Source: Thermoplasmata archaeon (GTDB lineage: Archaea > Thermoplasmatota > Thermoplasmata > Lutacidiplasmatales > UBA184). From it: DNA of 64,000 nucleotides. This document shows, in pieces, positions 39,828 through 48,709 of the stretch; position 1 is the first letter of the stretch, and each line of letters starts with the position of its first letter. The translations under genes were made by a program, and so were the position numbers. The notes under the pieces were generated by a model. The model made no database searches. It had not been told where the DNA came from and was given only the letters and a program-made list of their open reading frames with translations. The stretch spans positions 372,001 through 436,000 of the forward strand of contig JAKIWV010000001.1 of the NCBI GenBank assembly GCA_022749815.1. Direction: 5' to 3'.

Positions 39828-41479
39828 GTGCTCTCCGGGGCCGGTTCCGGTAATTCGGCGAGGGCCGAGAGGGGCGTGGGAATCACGGGGGGCCGTTGCC
39901 GGATGTATCCGACCTCCGGAGGGCTCCGGGCCTCGAGGATCGAGAGAATGAGAAGGGCCTCCGGGAGGCAGTAACGTCCCTGGCATAGGCCGGTGCCCAG
40001 TCCGGTATACCGTTTCACCACCTCGAGACCGCGGTAGCCGCGCGCGGTGGCCTCCCGGAGTTCCTCCAGCAAGACGTCCTCGCACGCACAGGCGACCTGT
40101 TTCCCAAGGCCGGCCGGAAATCGAAGTAGATCCCGATAATATCCCACGAGCTCGTTCGGAGCGTCCGGCGCCCGCACTCCAGGGGACGGCACGTTCCGGC
40201 CCAGTATCGCGTCGGCCGCCGCCAGCGCGCTCGCCTCGGCCGCGACGCCGTCGCTGAAACCGGCCACCTCCCCGACGGCATACAAGCCGGGGACGGTCGT
40301 CTGACTACCCGGCCCGAGGACGGGGAAGTAGCTCCCGGCCGTTCCCCGCCACTCCATCTGCGCTCCGGCCTGGAACAGGAGCTGGGCGTGCGGTAGTCGA
40401 CGATGCGCAAGTACGATGGCGTCCACGGCCACGGAGAACTCGGGCCCGCCCCCCCGGGAGAGGAGTCGGACGTGACGGACCCGCCCGCGGCCGGAGGCGG
40501 ACAGCAGGAGGGTTCGAGGGTACAAAGCGACGGACAATCCGGAGGCCCGCCGGGTCACTTCCGGCGAGATCGGTCCAGGGGCGACGAGCGCCTCGGTATG
40601 GGCTCCGAACCGGTCGAGCATCTCCGCGGCCCGGGCGCCGCCTCCGACGATCAACGCTCGATGAAACGGGGGCGCGCGCTCCCCCGGGGCCATGGACAGC
40701 GCGCCGTCCGCGGTCATCACGCCGGGCCGGTCGTTCCCCGTGAACAGCAGCGAAGCATCGTAGGCCCCCGAAGCGAGGACGACTGTCCGGACCCGGAACA
40801 GTCGACCGCGGTCCGGTTCTTCGAAGGCGACGGCTTCGAACGGCCGATCGCCTCCGGAGTGTGGCGGCGGTAGGAATACCGCAGTAGTCCGGGGAAACAG
40901 TGCGACCCGGTCGGGGGGAGCCGCGATCACGCCTCGGTCGAGGAGGCCCACGGATCGGCCGGCGTCCGCGAGCCGGTGGCCCGCTTGTCGGCCCGCGGGA
41001 CCCGCGCCGATGACCAGCACGTCGAGGTCGATGGGCGCTGTGGCGGTGGGGGGAGCCGCCGCCGACGCCGCAGCGATCGGACCGTAGCCCGCGAGTCGGC
41101 GCACGATCCGTTGGAATACCGGAGTGGCCCACGCCGGCCGCCGGAACCCGTGCAGAGTGTCCAGGCCGCGCAGGAAGACGACGTCAAGCAATCCCATCAG
41201 GTCGTGCTCGGGGGAGGGCCACGCGTTCGTCGTCGTGACCGAGTCGCCCGCCTGCGGGAGATACCGGCACGCACGGACGTTTGGTTCTCCGTTGACCCGG
41301 ACAAGGCAATTCGTGCAGTGCCCGATGCCGCAGAACGGCGCGCGCGGCCGATGGTATCGGATCGAGCGTTGGAGCGTGGGAAGACCCCGACTCGCGAGGT
41401 GCTCGAGCAGGGTCTCGCCTGGTTCGACCGATCCTCGGCGTCCCCGGAACGTGAATGGTACCGCTCGGGAGGAGGCCAT
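39824..41479 (-). CDS. Two-domain flavoprotein partner with N-terminal 2Fe-2S and C-terminal BFD-like domain
   Basis: A 551-residue protein joining three modules. Residues 1-85 are a ferredoxin-type 2Fe-2S domain with cysteines in FCGIGHCTNCLVRVNG and ACRYL (HcnA/SoxA-N like). Residues about 150-430 are a pyridine-nucleotide-type FAD domain with DVLVIGAGPAGRQAGHRLA and GLYAVGEVAGFSD. The C-terminus has a BFD/Fer2_BFD-like Cys set (CACEDV and GLCQGRYC). This is the HcnA-HcnB fusion type found in dye-linked proline dehydrogenase and cyanide synthase-like complexes, passing electrons from the DAO-family subunit. A ctcaaatag box lies about 35 nt before the ATG. Confidence 0.85.
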   Translation of the reverse strand: MASSRAVPFTFRGRRGSVEPGETLLEHLASRGLPTLQRSIRYHRPRAPFCGIGHCTNCLVRVNGEPNVRACRYLPQAGDSVTTTNAWPSPEHDLMGLLDVVFLRGLDTLHGFRRPAWATPVFQRIVRRLAGYGPIAAASAAAPPTATAPIDLDVLVIGAGPAGRQAGHRLADAGRSVGLLDRGVIAAPPDRVALFPRTTAVFLPPPHSGGDRPFEAVAFEEPDRGRLFRVRTVVLASGAYDASLLFTGNDRPGVMTADGALSMAPGERAPPFHRALIVGGGARAAEMLDRFGAHTEALVAPGPISPEVTRRASGLSVALYPRTLLLSASGRGRVRHVRLLSRGGGPEFSVAVDAIVLAHRRLPHAQLLFQAGAQMEWRGTAGSYFPVLGPGSQTTVPGLYAVGEVAGFSDGVAAEASALAAADAILGRNVPSPGVRAPDAPNELVGYYRDLLRFPAGLGKQVACACEDVLLEELREATARGYRGLEVVKRYTGLGTGLCQGRYCLPEALLILSILEARSPPEVGYIRQRPPVIPTPLSALAELPEPAPEST

Positions 41480-41610
41480 GGGAGAAACCTCCGGCGACGA
41501 AGCGTCGGTCTATTTGAGACGACGCTCCGCGACCCTTCGCCGAGGGCGAAGGCTCCCTGCCCCGCCGAAATTTGGCCTCAAATTCGCCGGTATAGGGCCC
41601 CAGACCAGCA

Positions 41611-41620
41611 TCTATATAGA
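41611..41620 (+). promoter_or_regulatory. TATA box of the AbrB-PhoU gene
   Basis: tctatataga, a palindromic TATA element, lies with its centre 31 nt before the ATG at 41647. Confidence 0.6.
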
Positions 41621-41646
41621 GTCCGGGACGGTCGCGCGACCCACTT

Positions 41647-42729
41647 ATGCGTACGGCGGATGGGGGAGAGGCCCGGCGAATCCAGAAGACCGGAGGATCG
41701 ACCTTCATCATTTCGCTCCCGAAGACCTGGGTCGTGAGCCGGGGTCTCGGGTCCGGCGATGTGCTGCTGTTTCATGGGGCCCCGGACGGCTCTCTGATGC
41801 TTCGCACCGAGAGCGGAATGCACGGCGAGACGCCACGGCGCGAGCTTCGGGTGTCGAACGAGATGAACTCGGAACATCTGTTCCGTCTCCTGGTGGCCGA
41901 GTACATCGCCGGTGCGCCGCTCCTCGAAGTCCGGACGGACGGACGGATGAACGCCCGGACCCGCGAGGTCGTTCGGGGCTTTGCCCAGCGCATGATCGGT
42001 CCCGAGATTCTGGAGGAGACCGCGGATGGCGTGGTGCTCCAGGACGTCATCGGCCCGAACCCGCTGCCGATCGCCTCGGTGATCCGTCGCATGTACCAGA
42101 TGGTCCGCGCGATGCAGAGCGATGCGATGGCGGCGTTCCACGCCCGGGACCTGTCGATCGCCCGCGACGTTATCGAGAGAGATTGGGAGGTCGACCGACT
42201 GCACTGGTTCATCGGGAAACAGATCACGTCGGCCTTGCGCGACGGCCGGGTCCTGAGCTCGATCGGTCTCACGCTCCCGGAATGCGCCACGTATCTGCTG
42301 GCCTCGCGCGTGCTCGAGCGGATCGCCGATCACGCCGTTCGGATCGCCGAGACGGTCCCGCTGGTAGGAAAAGAGCCGATCCCGGGGGGAGTCCTGTCCG
42401 AGCTCGACCGGCTCGCCACGGCGGCGGCGGAGGGCCTGACCGGAGCGATCGACAGCCTCGCCAACGAGGACATCGCGAAGGCGAACGCGGTGCTGGACGC
42501 CGCCGCCCGGGTCACTCGCGAGCGAGACACGATCCTCAAGGAACTGACAAAGAAGCACGGCCGGCTCGCCGTCGCGCTCGCGTATGTCCTGGAGAGTCTG
42601 GAACGGAGCGCCTTCTATGCGAGCGACCTCGCCGAGATCGCCATCAACCACACGGTGCAGCGGGCGGCCCAGGCCGCCGCCCTTCCGCACGGCCCGATGA
42701 CCGCGCCGCCGGCGAAGATTCCCGCCTAG
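41647..42729 (+). CDS. AbrB-PhoU phosphate-uptake regulator-like protein
   Basis: A 360-residue protein combining an N-terminal SpoVT/AbrB swapped-hairpin DNA-binding domain (RRIQKTGGSTFIISLPKTWV, residues 10-55) with a PhoU-type helical domain in two repeats. The PhoU metal-binding motif appears as SIARDVIERDWEVDRLHWFI (about residues 170-190) and in the second half. The AbrB-PhoU arrangement is typical of archaeal regulators that appear near phosphate transporters, but no pst genes are in this window. It could regulate phosphate uptake genes elsewhere; this is inference from the family. Confidence 0.88.
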   Translation: MRTADGGEARRIQKTGGSTFIISLPKTWVVSRGLGSGDVLLFHGAPDGSLMLRTESGMHGETPRRELRVSNEMNSEHLFRLLVAEYIAGAPLLEVRTDGRMNARTREVVRGFAQRMIGPEILEETADGVVLQDVIGPNPLPIASVIRRMYQMVRAMQSDAMAAFHARDLSIARDVIERDWEVDRLHWFIGKQITSALRDGRVLSSIGLTLPECATYLLASRVLERIADHAVRIAETVPLVGKEPIPGGVLSELDRLATAAAEGLTGAIDSLANEDIAKANAVLDAAARVTRERDTILKELTKKHGRLAVALAYVLESLERSAFYASDLAEIAINHTVQRAAQAAALPHGPMTAPPAKIPA

Positions 42730-42797
42730 GCCCGGGCCCACGGAAGAGTCGATTGGGCCGCGAGCCTATATTCCTCTATAGATGGGTGGTCCCGCCT

Positions 42798-43934
42798 CTA
42801 CCCGGAGGCTCGGACGACCAGCGACTCCAGCTCCTGAGGGGACGGGATCCTGGGGTTCGCCCCAAACGACGTGGCGCCCCGAACGTAGGGCACCCACTGG
42901 GTCATCTCTTCGCGGAGGTTCTGCACGTCCACGCCGCCGGCCGCCAGAGTGGCGGGCACTCCGACGCGCGAGTTCAGCCGGCGGAACCAATCCGCGAACG
43001 CGCCGGCGTTCTGGGTCGAGGTCGCCCCGAGGACGCCGCCGAGGGACGAGTAGGCTTCGCGGGCCGCGGGAAAATTGAATTCGAGCACCCACGGGAGAAG
43101 GATCGCCACGAGGCGGCCGTGAGCGAGTCGGGTCCGAGGCCCGAGGGCGTGGGCGAGTGCGTGGACCAGACCGCTCTGCGCGTTCGAAACGGCCAGACCG
43201 GCCATCGTCGCCGCCGAATGGAGGGATCCCCGGAGGTCCACGTCGTCCGGATGGTCGAGCGCGTCGGGCAGCCGCCGGGTCAACGTTCTCACCGCTTCCC
43301 GCGCGAGGCCGTCCGAGAACGGAGTCGTCCAGGCCGACGCCAGCGCCTCGAGGGCGTGAGCCAGCGCATCCATCCCGCTGTCGACGGCCACGGTCGGAGG
43401 CATCGTGGCCGGCAGCGTGGGGTCCAATAACGCCCAATCGGGGATCAGTTCCCGAGAGGCGATCTCAACGGGGCGACCTGCCCCGTTCCAGAACTGGGCC
43501 GTCCAGGTCGCCTCGCTCCCGCTGCCACTGGTCGTGGGGAGGGCGACGAGGCGAGCCCGATCGCGCAGCCGAAGGTCGGTCAACGGGGTCAGGCCCGCTA
43601 GGCCGAGGTCCGGGCGTGCGTACCGCAGCCAGATTCCCTTGGCCGTGTCGATCGTGCTGCCGCCGCCCACCGCGACGATCCAGTCGGGGAGGAACTCCGC
43701 GGCCAACTGGGCCCCCGCGTCCAGGGAGTCGAGCGTTGGACCGATGCGCACCGACCGCGATACCTGGACCTCGGCTCCGTCCTTGAGGAGCTCCTCGCGA
43801 ACACGTCGGTCCGTTCCCAGTTCTGCCACGGCCGGGTCGACGACGACCAGCGCCCGGCGGACGCCCAAGGAGCTCAGTTGTTCGATCGCGCCGGGGCCGA
43901 TGCAGATCCGCGGGGCGGTGAAGAAACCCATCAT
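42798..43934 (-). CDS. Iron-containing (group III) alcohol dehydrogenase
   Basis: A 378-residue NAD(P)-dependent dehydrogenase of the iron-activated family. The nucleotide loop is WIVAVGGGSTIDTAKGIWL, the substrate/cofactor segment is LPTTSGSGSEATW, and the metal ligands are in VAVDSGMDALAHALEAL (D and H) and HALAHALGPRTRLAHG (H). It may oxidise alcohols or reduce aldehydes or ketones; the substrate is unknown. It lies 70 nt downstream of the Fur-like gene on the same strand and may share its transcript. Confidence 0.92.
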   Translation of the reverse strand: MMGFFTAPRICIGPGAIEQLSSLGVRRALVVVDPAVAELGTDRRVREELLKDGAEVQVSRSVRIGPTLDSLDAGAQLAAEFLPDWIVAVGGGSTIDTAKGIWLRYARPDLGLAGLTPLTDLRLRDRARLVALPTTSGSGSEATWTAQFWNGAGRPVEIASRELIPDWALLDPTLPATMPPTVAVDSGMDALAHALEALASAWTTPFSDGLAREAVRTLTRRLPDALDHPDDVDLRGSLHSAATMAGLAVSNAQSGLVHALAHALGPRTRLAHGRLVAILLPWVLEFNFPAAREAYSSLGGVLGATSTQNAGAFADWFRRLNSRVGVPATLAAGGVDVQNLREEMTQWVPYVRGATSFGANPRIPSPQELESLVVRASG

Positions 43935-44004
43935 CGGAGCGATCTCGCGATGGTGAAGGGGCGTGGACCGCCTGCCGGTCCCCTCCCGACGGGGTGGCCC
44001 ACGT

Positions 44005-44340
44005 CTAGTGGGATCCCTTGCGGCATCGCGGGCAGGTTCCGGTAAGAGAGAAGGTCACCCCATCGACGCCCCAGTCCTTGGGACGTCGTTGGGAGAGCTC
44101 CGAGAGAAGGTGCCGGTCGAGCTCGGTCAGCTCCAATTCGGAGATTCGACCGCACTGATGACAGATGAGATGCCCATGCGGCGTCTCGGGCGGGGGCCTC
44201 GCCACGGCCGCTCCTTCCGGCAGGCTCCCCGGAACGACCGGGACCGGCACGTGTCCCCGCGGGCGATGGTCCCTGCCATGCCTCGAAGGCGTGGGGCCCG
44301 GCGCGCCCTTCCGGGAGCTGGGAGACCGTTTGGAGGCCAT
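44005..44340 (-). CDS. Fur-like zinc-binding domain protein without recognisable HTH
   Basis: A 111-residue protein whose second half matches the C-terminal domain of Fur-family repressors: HGHLICHQCGRISELEL, with the H-x-H and C-x-x-C zinc motifs, then VTFSLTGTCPRCRKG, the second C-x-x-C. Fur proteins normally have an 80-residue winged helix before it. Here only a Pro/Arg/Ser-rich region precedes, and no other frame continues the HTH. It may be a decayed regulator or a zinc/dimer module working with another protein. A tcaaataat box lies about 34 nt before the ATG at 44340; the longer frame reaches 44430. Confidence 0.55.
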   Translation of the reverse strand: MASKRSPSSRKGAPGPTPSRHGRDHRPRGHVPVPVVPGSLPEGAAVARPPPETPHGHLICHQCGRISELELTELDRHLLSELSQRRPKDWGVDGVTFSLTGTCPRCRKGSH

Positions 44341-44469
44341 CGACCCTCTCGGCTCCGCCGACGCGCTCCGATTATTTGACGGAGCGGCAAGCACGTACCG
44401 ACCCGCCGCTGGGAAGGTTGCCTCCGGCACACCCCCGGACTAAATCATCGGTCGTAGTCCGTCCGCTCG

Positions 44470-44835
44470 ATGCCCGAGACGTCCCACCCCGCGCGCCCCG
44501 CTCGGCTCACTATCGTGCTCGCGAATTGGTGTCCGCATTGCGTTCCCCTGTCGGAAGAGAAGACGCACGAGTTGGCCCGCCGGCTCGGTGTCCCGGTCCG
44601 CCGGCTCGACATCGACGTTCCCGCCGAGGAGCGAACGGCCGATGCGCTCGTCGAAGCCCACGGGGACTGGTCGCCGGACTACCTGATCCCCCAGGTGTTC
44701 TTGGAGTGGACGAACGGGCGGGTCGAGCACATCCTGACCGGCTTCCCCGAAGGCCTGTCACGAACGAGCCGTGCGTGGGACGAGTTGCTCCGGAGCAGTT
44801 GGGTCCGGGACCTCGAGGCGATGCAGTCGACATGA
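44470..44835 (+). CDS. Thioredoxin-like protein with CPHC motif
   Basis: A 121-residue protein with a thioredoxin fold. ANWCPHCVPLSEEKTHELARRL carries the C-P-H-C redox motif after the first strand (the quoted part being about residues 19-40), and the cis-Pro region is LIPQVFLEW. It may be a glutaredoxin/thioredoxin-like disulfide reductase for an unknown target. A ctaaatcat box lies 27 nt before the ATG, fitting a leaderless start. Its stop overlaps the ATG of a short uncertain frame (ATGA). Confidence 0.75.
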   Translation: MPETSHPARPARLTIVLANWCPHCVPLSEEKTHELARRLGVPVRRLDIDVPAEERTADALVEAHGDWSPDYLIPQVFLEWTNGRVEHILTGFPEGLSRTSRAWDELLRSSWVRDLEAMQST

Positions 44836-44978
44836 GTTCCCCGCGGATCGCTCCCCGGACGTTCGTTCCCGCGTCCTCCGGTGCCTGTCTGCACCATTGC
44901 AACTCACGGACTCGGCCCCGGACCATTGCAAACCGACGGGGAACGACAGGATGGGTCTACGCCTGCCCGGGAGGCGCC

Positions 44979-45326
44979 GTGTCGACCGTGATATTCCTTG
45001 GAGGGCATCGTCGTCCCTCGCCGGCCGTGGTGAGACGGTATCTGCAGTCGCGCACCGAGGGATCGGAGCGCGTACAACTCCGAGACCTCCGGGCCGCCAC
45101 CCGACATGGCCCCGAGCTCGGCCCCGAGGCCGAACCGATGGTGGGGGGGCCCGGCGCCGGCGGTCCGATCCGGTTGCTCTACTGGCGACGATATCCCCGG
45201 AAGATCGGTCGGGGGCACTCGTTTCTCTACGCCTGCTTCCGGCACGGCGCGGGGGAAGTCCGTTTCTACCCGGCCCTGAAGTCCCCCCGAGCCCCCGACT
45301 GCCCTTTCTGCCGGATTCCCCGCTGA
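44979..45326 (+). CDS. Hypothetical protein with C-terminal Cys pair
   Basis: A short frame of doubtful start. The GTG at 44979 gives 115 residues (VSTVIFLGGHRRPSPAVVRR...), and the ATG at 44832 overlapping the upstream stop gives 164 residues. The end has two cysteine pairs or singles, with YACFRHGAG and APDCPFCRIP, suggesting a small metal-binding or HIT-like end. I recognise no family. Compositional bias makes the coding status uncertain, but the sequence reads as protein-like in its second half. Confidence 0.4.
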   Translation: MSTVIFLGGHRRPSPAVVRRYLQSRTEGSERVQLRDLRAATRHGPELGPEAEPMVGGPGAGGPIRLLYWRRYPRKIGRGHSFLYACFRHGAGEVRFYPALKSPRAPDCPFCRIPR

Positions 45327-45395
45327 GCGCCCGGAGAGTCTGCGTCGGGCGCCGGTCCTCAGAAGACACATGTAGGCCGGGCCGCTCCCCACGTC

Positions 45396-46016
45396 ATGGC
45401 CGGCTTGAATCCGACGGCGCAGAACATCGTGCAGGCCCTCTCGAGTAAATCGACCCTGTTGATGAAGATGCGAATTCTCTCGCTCGGAAAGAACTACGAC
45501 GTCATGGACCCGAACCAGCGCGTCCTATGCCAGATCGGTCTGGACGCCGGCCAGAACGTGGCCGGCCAGATGTTGGGCGCCGCCGTGAGCCAACTCGCCG
45601 GTGATTACATCGGACGCTACGCGACGCGTAGCATGAATTACACCTACACGGTCAAGGACGCCGGAGGCAACCAGGGGCTGGAGATCCGGAAAACGGGGGG
45701 CGGCAACCACTCCCAGTTCCAGGTGAACGACACCGGGACGGGGTCGGCCGTCGGGCTCATCGACATGAAGCGGAGCCTCATCGGGGGGCTCAAGGCGACG
45801 TGGATGGCCCCGGGGGGCCAGCCCCTGATGTCGACGAAGGGAAACATCATTCGACGCAAGTACTCGATCGTGGGGCCGGACGGCCGGGTGGTCGGGCGGG
45901 TCCGGCACAAGATCTTTGCTATCCGTGACGTGTGGCAGCTGGAGCTTGATCCGGGATCCAACCATCTCTTCTCGTCGATCTTCGCGACGATCCTCGATTT
46001 CGAGAAGAAAATGTGA
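45396..46016 (+). CDS. LURP-one/Tubby-like (LOR) domain protein
   Basis: A 206-residue protein of the LOR/DUF567 family, a tubby/scramblase-like beta barrel. The repeated strands MRILSLGKNYDVMDPNQRVL, MSTKGNIIRRKYSIVGPDGR and VVGRVRHKIFAIRDVWQLEL show the family pattern of strand-turn repeats ending in a hydrophobic helix (SSIFATILDFEKK). In plants the family is linked to defence; bacterial and archaeal members have unknown function, possibly phospholipid binding. The sequence also matches the family's central buried helix. Confidence 0.8.
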   Translation: MAGLNPTAQNIVQALSSKSTLLMKMRILSLGKNYDVMDPNQRVLCQIGLDAGQNVAGQMLGAAVSQLAGDYIGRYATRSMNYTYTVKDAGGNQGLEIRKTGGGNHSQFQVNDTGTGSAVGLIDMKRSLIGGLKATWMAPGGQPLMSTKGNIIRRKYSIVGPDGRVVGRVRHKIFAIRDVWQLELDPGSNHLFSSIFATILDFEKKM

Positions 46017-46054
46017 CGCGGCGAGGCCCGCGGTAGGTGCGGGAGGGCGTTCGG

Positions 46055-46090
46055 CCCCGGAAGTGGGTCCGATTCCCATCCGCTCCGGGG
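46055..46090. terminator. Hairpin between convergent genes
   Basis: ccccgga (46055-46061) pairs with tccgggg (46084-46090), with an inner stem gtggg/cccat and a seven-base loop. It lies between the convergent LURP-one and beta-lactamase-fold genes and may terminate either or both. Its inner arm resembles a tRNA T-arm, but no tRNA can be built. Confidence 0.4.
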
Positions 46091-46097
46091 GGTGGCC

Positions 46098-47570
46098 TCA
46101 CCAGACTATTCGATGATGCCGCGCCAGGGGCAGCTCGCGCGCGGCGCGGCGTCGCACGAGGCGCCACCCTACGAAGGCGGCCCAGATGCGGCCCTTCCCG
46201 TCGCGCTCGAAGCGTACGTAGCCCAATCGGCCGCGTCGGCCCCAGATGAACTCGTCGTGCCCGTTCGGGGTCATACGAACGTTCCTCTCGGTGAACTCGA
46301 TGCCGATGAAATCGAGGCGCAGGCCCGTCCGGATAGGACGGACCGTGAACCAAATCCCCTCGCCGGAGCAATAGTACCCCGCGTACTCTCCGAAGGTCCG
46401 AGGCCGGGGAGGACGGGGGGGCACCTCGGCCAGCGGCTGGGTCAACGGCCGACTCGCGAGGAGGTTGATGCCCGCCTGCACGGCCAGTCCTGAGGGCGCC
46501 TGGCCCAGATTGGCCAGGACCGCGGAGGTGATCCCTCGCTTCGGAAGCACGGCGATCAACGAAGCGACCCCCTTGAGACCCCCGGAATGGGAGACGAGGG
46601 GCCCGCCGGGAAACCCCGGCTGGACCGCGAGTCCGTATCCGTAGAATACCCCCGGGGAAACGGGCACGTGCGGGTGCATCATGGCGCGAAGGCTCGCCGA
46701 ACTTACGATCCGTGTCGCGCCGACGCGGCCCCCGGTTCGGAAGATCTCGAGATACCGTTCGAGATCCTCGAGGTTGGTCCGGAGGGCCCCGGCGCCGCGC
46801 AGGCAGGTGTCTTCCCACCAATCCTGCGACACGCCCCATCCCCGTTTGCGCGGGGGGAGCGGGGGCGAGTAGAGCGTGGTGACCTCGGGCGAACGGAGCA
46901 TGATGCCGGTATCGAACGTGGTCGAGCGCATGCCCGCCGGTCCCAGGATCTCCTCTTCGAGGAACTGCTCGAAGTGGCGGCCGGAGACCCGCTCGATCAC
47001 GGCGCCGAGCAATCCGAACGCCTCGTTGGAATAGCTGAAGTACCTTCCGGGGGGACCCAACAGCTGGTAACGCGTGCTCCGTAGGTACTCGAGCATCTGC
47101 TCGTAGGTGTCAATGGGCGGATGGTCGGGGTCGATCCCGACCTTTCGAGCGGCGCGGGGATCGTTGACGGGGTCGCGCGCGAGGCTCCGTGCCGAGCTGA
47201 AGTAGATAGACGGGAGGGGCGGAAGCCCGGAGGAGTGGGTCAGGAAATGGTGGAGCTGGATCCGGCGAGTCGATCGCGGATCGGGCGTGCCGAACTCGGG
47301 AAGGTGACGAACGACCGGATCAGTGACCCGGAGCCGACCCTCCTCCTGGAGCCGGAGGATTCCCAGCGCGGTGAAGGATTTGGTGACGGATGCGATGCCG
47401 AAGACGGTTCGGGGCGTCACCGGGAGACGCGCGGCCACGTCGCGGTAGCCGTAGCCCTTGGCGACGAGCCGACGACCGTTCTGGGTCAGGAGGAACGCGA
47501 GCCCGGGAATGCGATGCTTCCGGGTCGTCTTCCGGATGAAGGTCTCCAGAGGTCGAAGGTTGGGAGGCAT
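46098..47570 (-). CDS. Beta-lactamase-fold serine hydrolase (class C/PBP-like)
   Basis: A 490-residue protein of the class C beta-lactamase, DD-peptidase and esterase superfamily. The catalytic S-x-x-K is S61-V-T-K64 in FGIASVTKSF, followed by the second motif Y-S-N in YFSYSNEAFG and the third motif H-S-G in LVSHSGGLKG. Residues about 390-490 form a beta-rich C-terminal domain as in many archaeal members. No signal peptide was found, so it may be cytoplasmic, and a peptidase, esterase or other amidase role is more likely than antibiotic resistance. It is convergent with the LURP-one gene. Confidence 0.85.
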   Translation of the reverse strand: MPPNLRPLETFIRKTTRKHRIPGLAFLLTQNGRRLVAKGYGYRDVAARLPVTPRTVFGIASVTKSFTALGILRLQEEGRLRVTDPVVRHLPEFGTPDPRSTRRIQLHHFLTHSSGLPPLPSIYFSSARSLARDPVNDPRAARKVGIDPDHPPIDTYEQMLEYLRSTRYQLLGPPGRYFSYSNEAFGLLGAVIERVSGRHFEQFLEEEILGPAGMRSTTFDTGIMLRSPEVTTLYSPPLPPRKRGWGVSQDWWEDTCLRGAGALRTNLEDLERYLEIFRTGGRVGATRIVSSASLRAMMHPHVPVSPGVFYGYGLAVQPGFPGGPLVSHSGGLKGVASLIAVLPKRGITSAVLANLGQAPSGLAVQAGINLLASRPLTQPLAEVPPRPPRPRTFGEYAGYYCSGEGIWFTVRPIRTGLRLDFIGIEFTERNVRMTPNGHDEFIWGRRGRLGYVRFERDGKGRIWAAFVGWRLVRRRAARELPLARHHRIVW

Positions 47571-47596
47571 CGGCTCGGATCCGGATGGTCGAGCGC

Positions 47597-48583
47597 CTAT
47601 GAGGGTTCACCAAGGGTCCGCGGCGCTACCCCCTCCACCCGGTTCAGCACGTTCAGCGCGATGAGCGTGACCATCTTGCTGGGTTTCCCGGGCGTCTCCA
47701 GCCCGAACGGAGTGGGCGCCTGCTTTGGGTGCATGCGCATCCATTCGGCGATGGACCCTTCAACGTCGGGGTGAATGGAATCGAGATTCCAACGCCCGTC
47801 GCTTCGGCGCTTCTTCTTGAGAACCGAGAGCGCCGTTCGGAGCCTCCGGTCGTCGGCGTATCCAAGCGACGTCAGCAGGTCGAGACCGACCAGGAGGTCG
47901 TAGTAGTAATGCGCCGGATAGTGGAACCGGTACCAGGGCTCGTAGTGGTCCCCTTGCCGGTACAGCTCACGTTCCAGGAAGAACTCTGACGCCTTCTCGA
48001 CTCGGTCCTTCATCGCCGGCGTCCAGTTCGCGCGGGGATAGGCCGCGAGGGCGCTGAGCCCCTCCCAGGAATCGAGGTTCCGACCGGACCCCCAGCAGGA
48101 CCATCCCCCCAAAGGGCTCGCGTTCTGGACCAGCCATTCGAGCGTCCGGCGAACCGCGGGATGGTCCTCGTACCCGAACTTGATCAAGGCGCGCGCCGTA
48201 TTGCCAGCGGTGCAGAGGTGGCCACGGGCCCCACCGTCCGGCCCCAACGAGCCATCTCGGGTCGTGAACCGCCGGATCCAGAGCTCGCACGAACGCCGAA
48301 TCGCCGGCAGCGTCCGGTCGACTCCAAGGTCGGAGAGGATGAGGAGCATCCAGTTGGTGGAGAGGTACTTCGGGCGGTAGAGGCTCGTTCCATTCACCCA
48401 CCAGCCCTCGGAATCCCGACGGGCGAGGATTTCGGCGGCCCACCCGAGGGTCGGAATCCTCCGCTTCGCCTCTCGAACCTCGGAGTCGGCCTCCGGTTTC
48501 CCGAGCAGTTCCCGAAGAGTACGGTACCGGACCGCTGGCTGGTTGTCTTCCAAGAGCCACTCGAGGACTCTACGGGGCGCCAT
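47597..48583 (-). CDS. Terpenoid-cyclase/prenyltransferase alpha-alpha toroid protein
   Basis: A 328-residue protein built of repeated helix pairs typical of the squalene-hopene-cyclase/prenyltransferase beta-subunit fold. Repeated motifs with W/G/P are seen: ILARRDSEGWWVNGTSLYRP, ASPLGGWSCWGSGRNLDSWE and KKRRSDGRWNLDSIH. No D-x-D-D-like cyclase motif was found. The role is unknown; related archaeal proteins are annotated only as hypothetical prenyltransferase-like. A ttttatcgc box (revcomp near 48610) lies 27 nt before the ATG, so the long upstream frame is rejected as it is antisense to the next gene. Confidence 0.75.
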   Translation of the reverse strand: MAPRRVLEWLLEDNQPAVRYRTLRELLGKPEADSEVREAKRRIPTLGWAAEILARRDSEGWWVNGTSLYRPKYLSTNWMLLILSDLGVDRTLPAIRRSCELWIRRFTTRDGSLGPDGGARGHLCTAGNTARALIKFGYEDHPAVRRTLEWLVQNASPLGGWSCWGSGRNLDSWEGLSALAAYPRANWTPAMKDRVEKASEFFLERELYRQGDHYEPWYRFHYPAHYYYDLLVGLDLLTSLGYADDRRLRTALSVLKKKRRSDGRWNLDSIHPDVEGSIAEWMRMHPKQAPTPFGLETPGKPSKMVTLIALNVLNRVEGVAPRTLGEPS

Positions 48584-48709
48584 CGGATCTCCGAATCGCC
48601 GGGGCGATAAAATCAGTACCGCTGGCCGGGGTCGCCCGGCTGGGCGGCACAACTCGGAACGATTCGTTCTCCCCGGTTCATATACCCCTTCCAAGCTTTT
48701 TTTGTCTTC

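Noticed and set aside
44127-44432. A 101-codon frame overlapping the Fur-like gene as the missing HTH
   Set aside because: Its translation shows no helix-turn-helix pattern and is Arg-rich; it is more likely a shadow frame.
46055-46090. A tRNA relic between LURP-one and beta-lactamase-fold genes
   Set aside because: The inner arm looks like a T-arm, but the loop is TCCGATT (second base C) and no D or anticodon arm is present. It fits a simple hairpin between convergent genes better.
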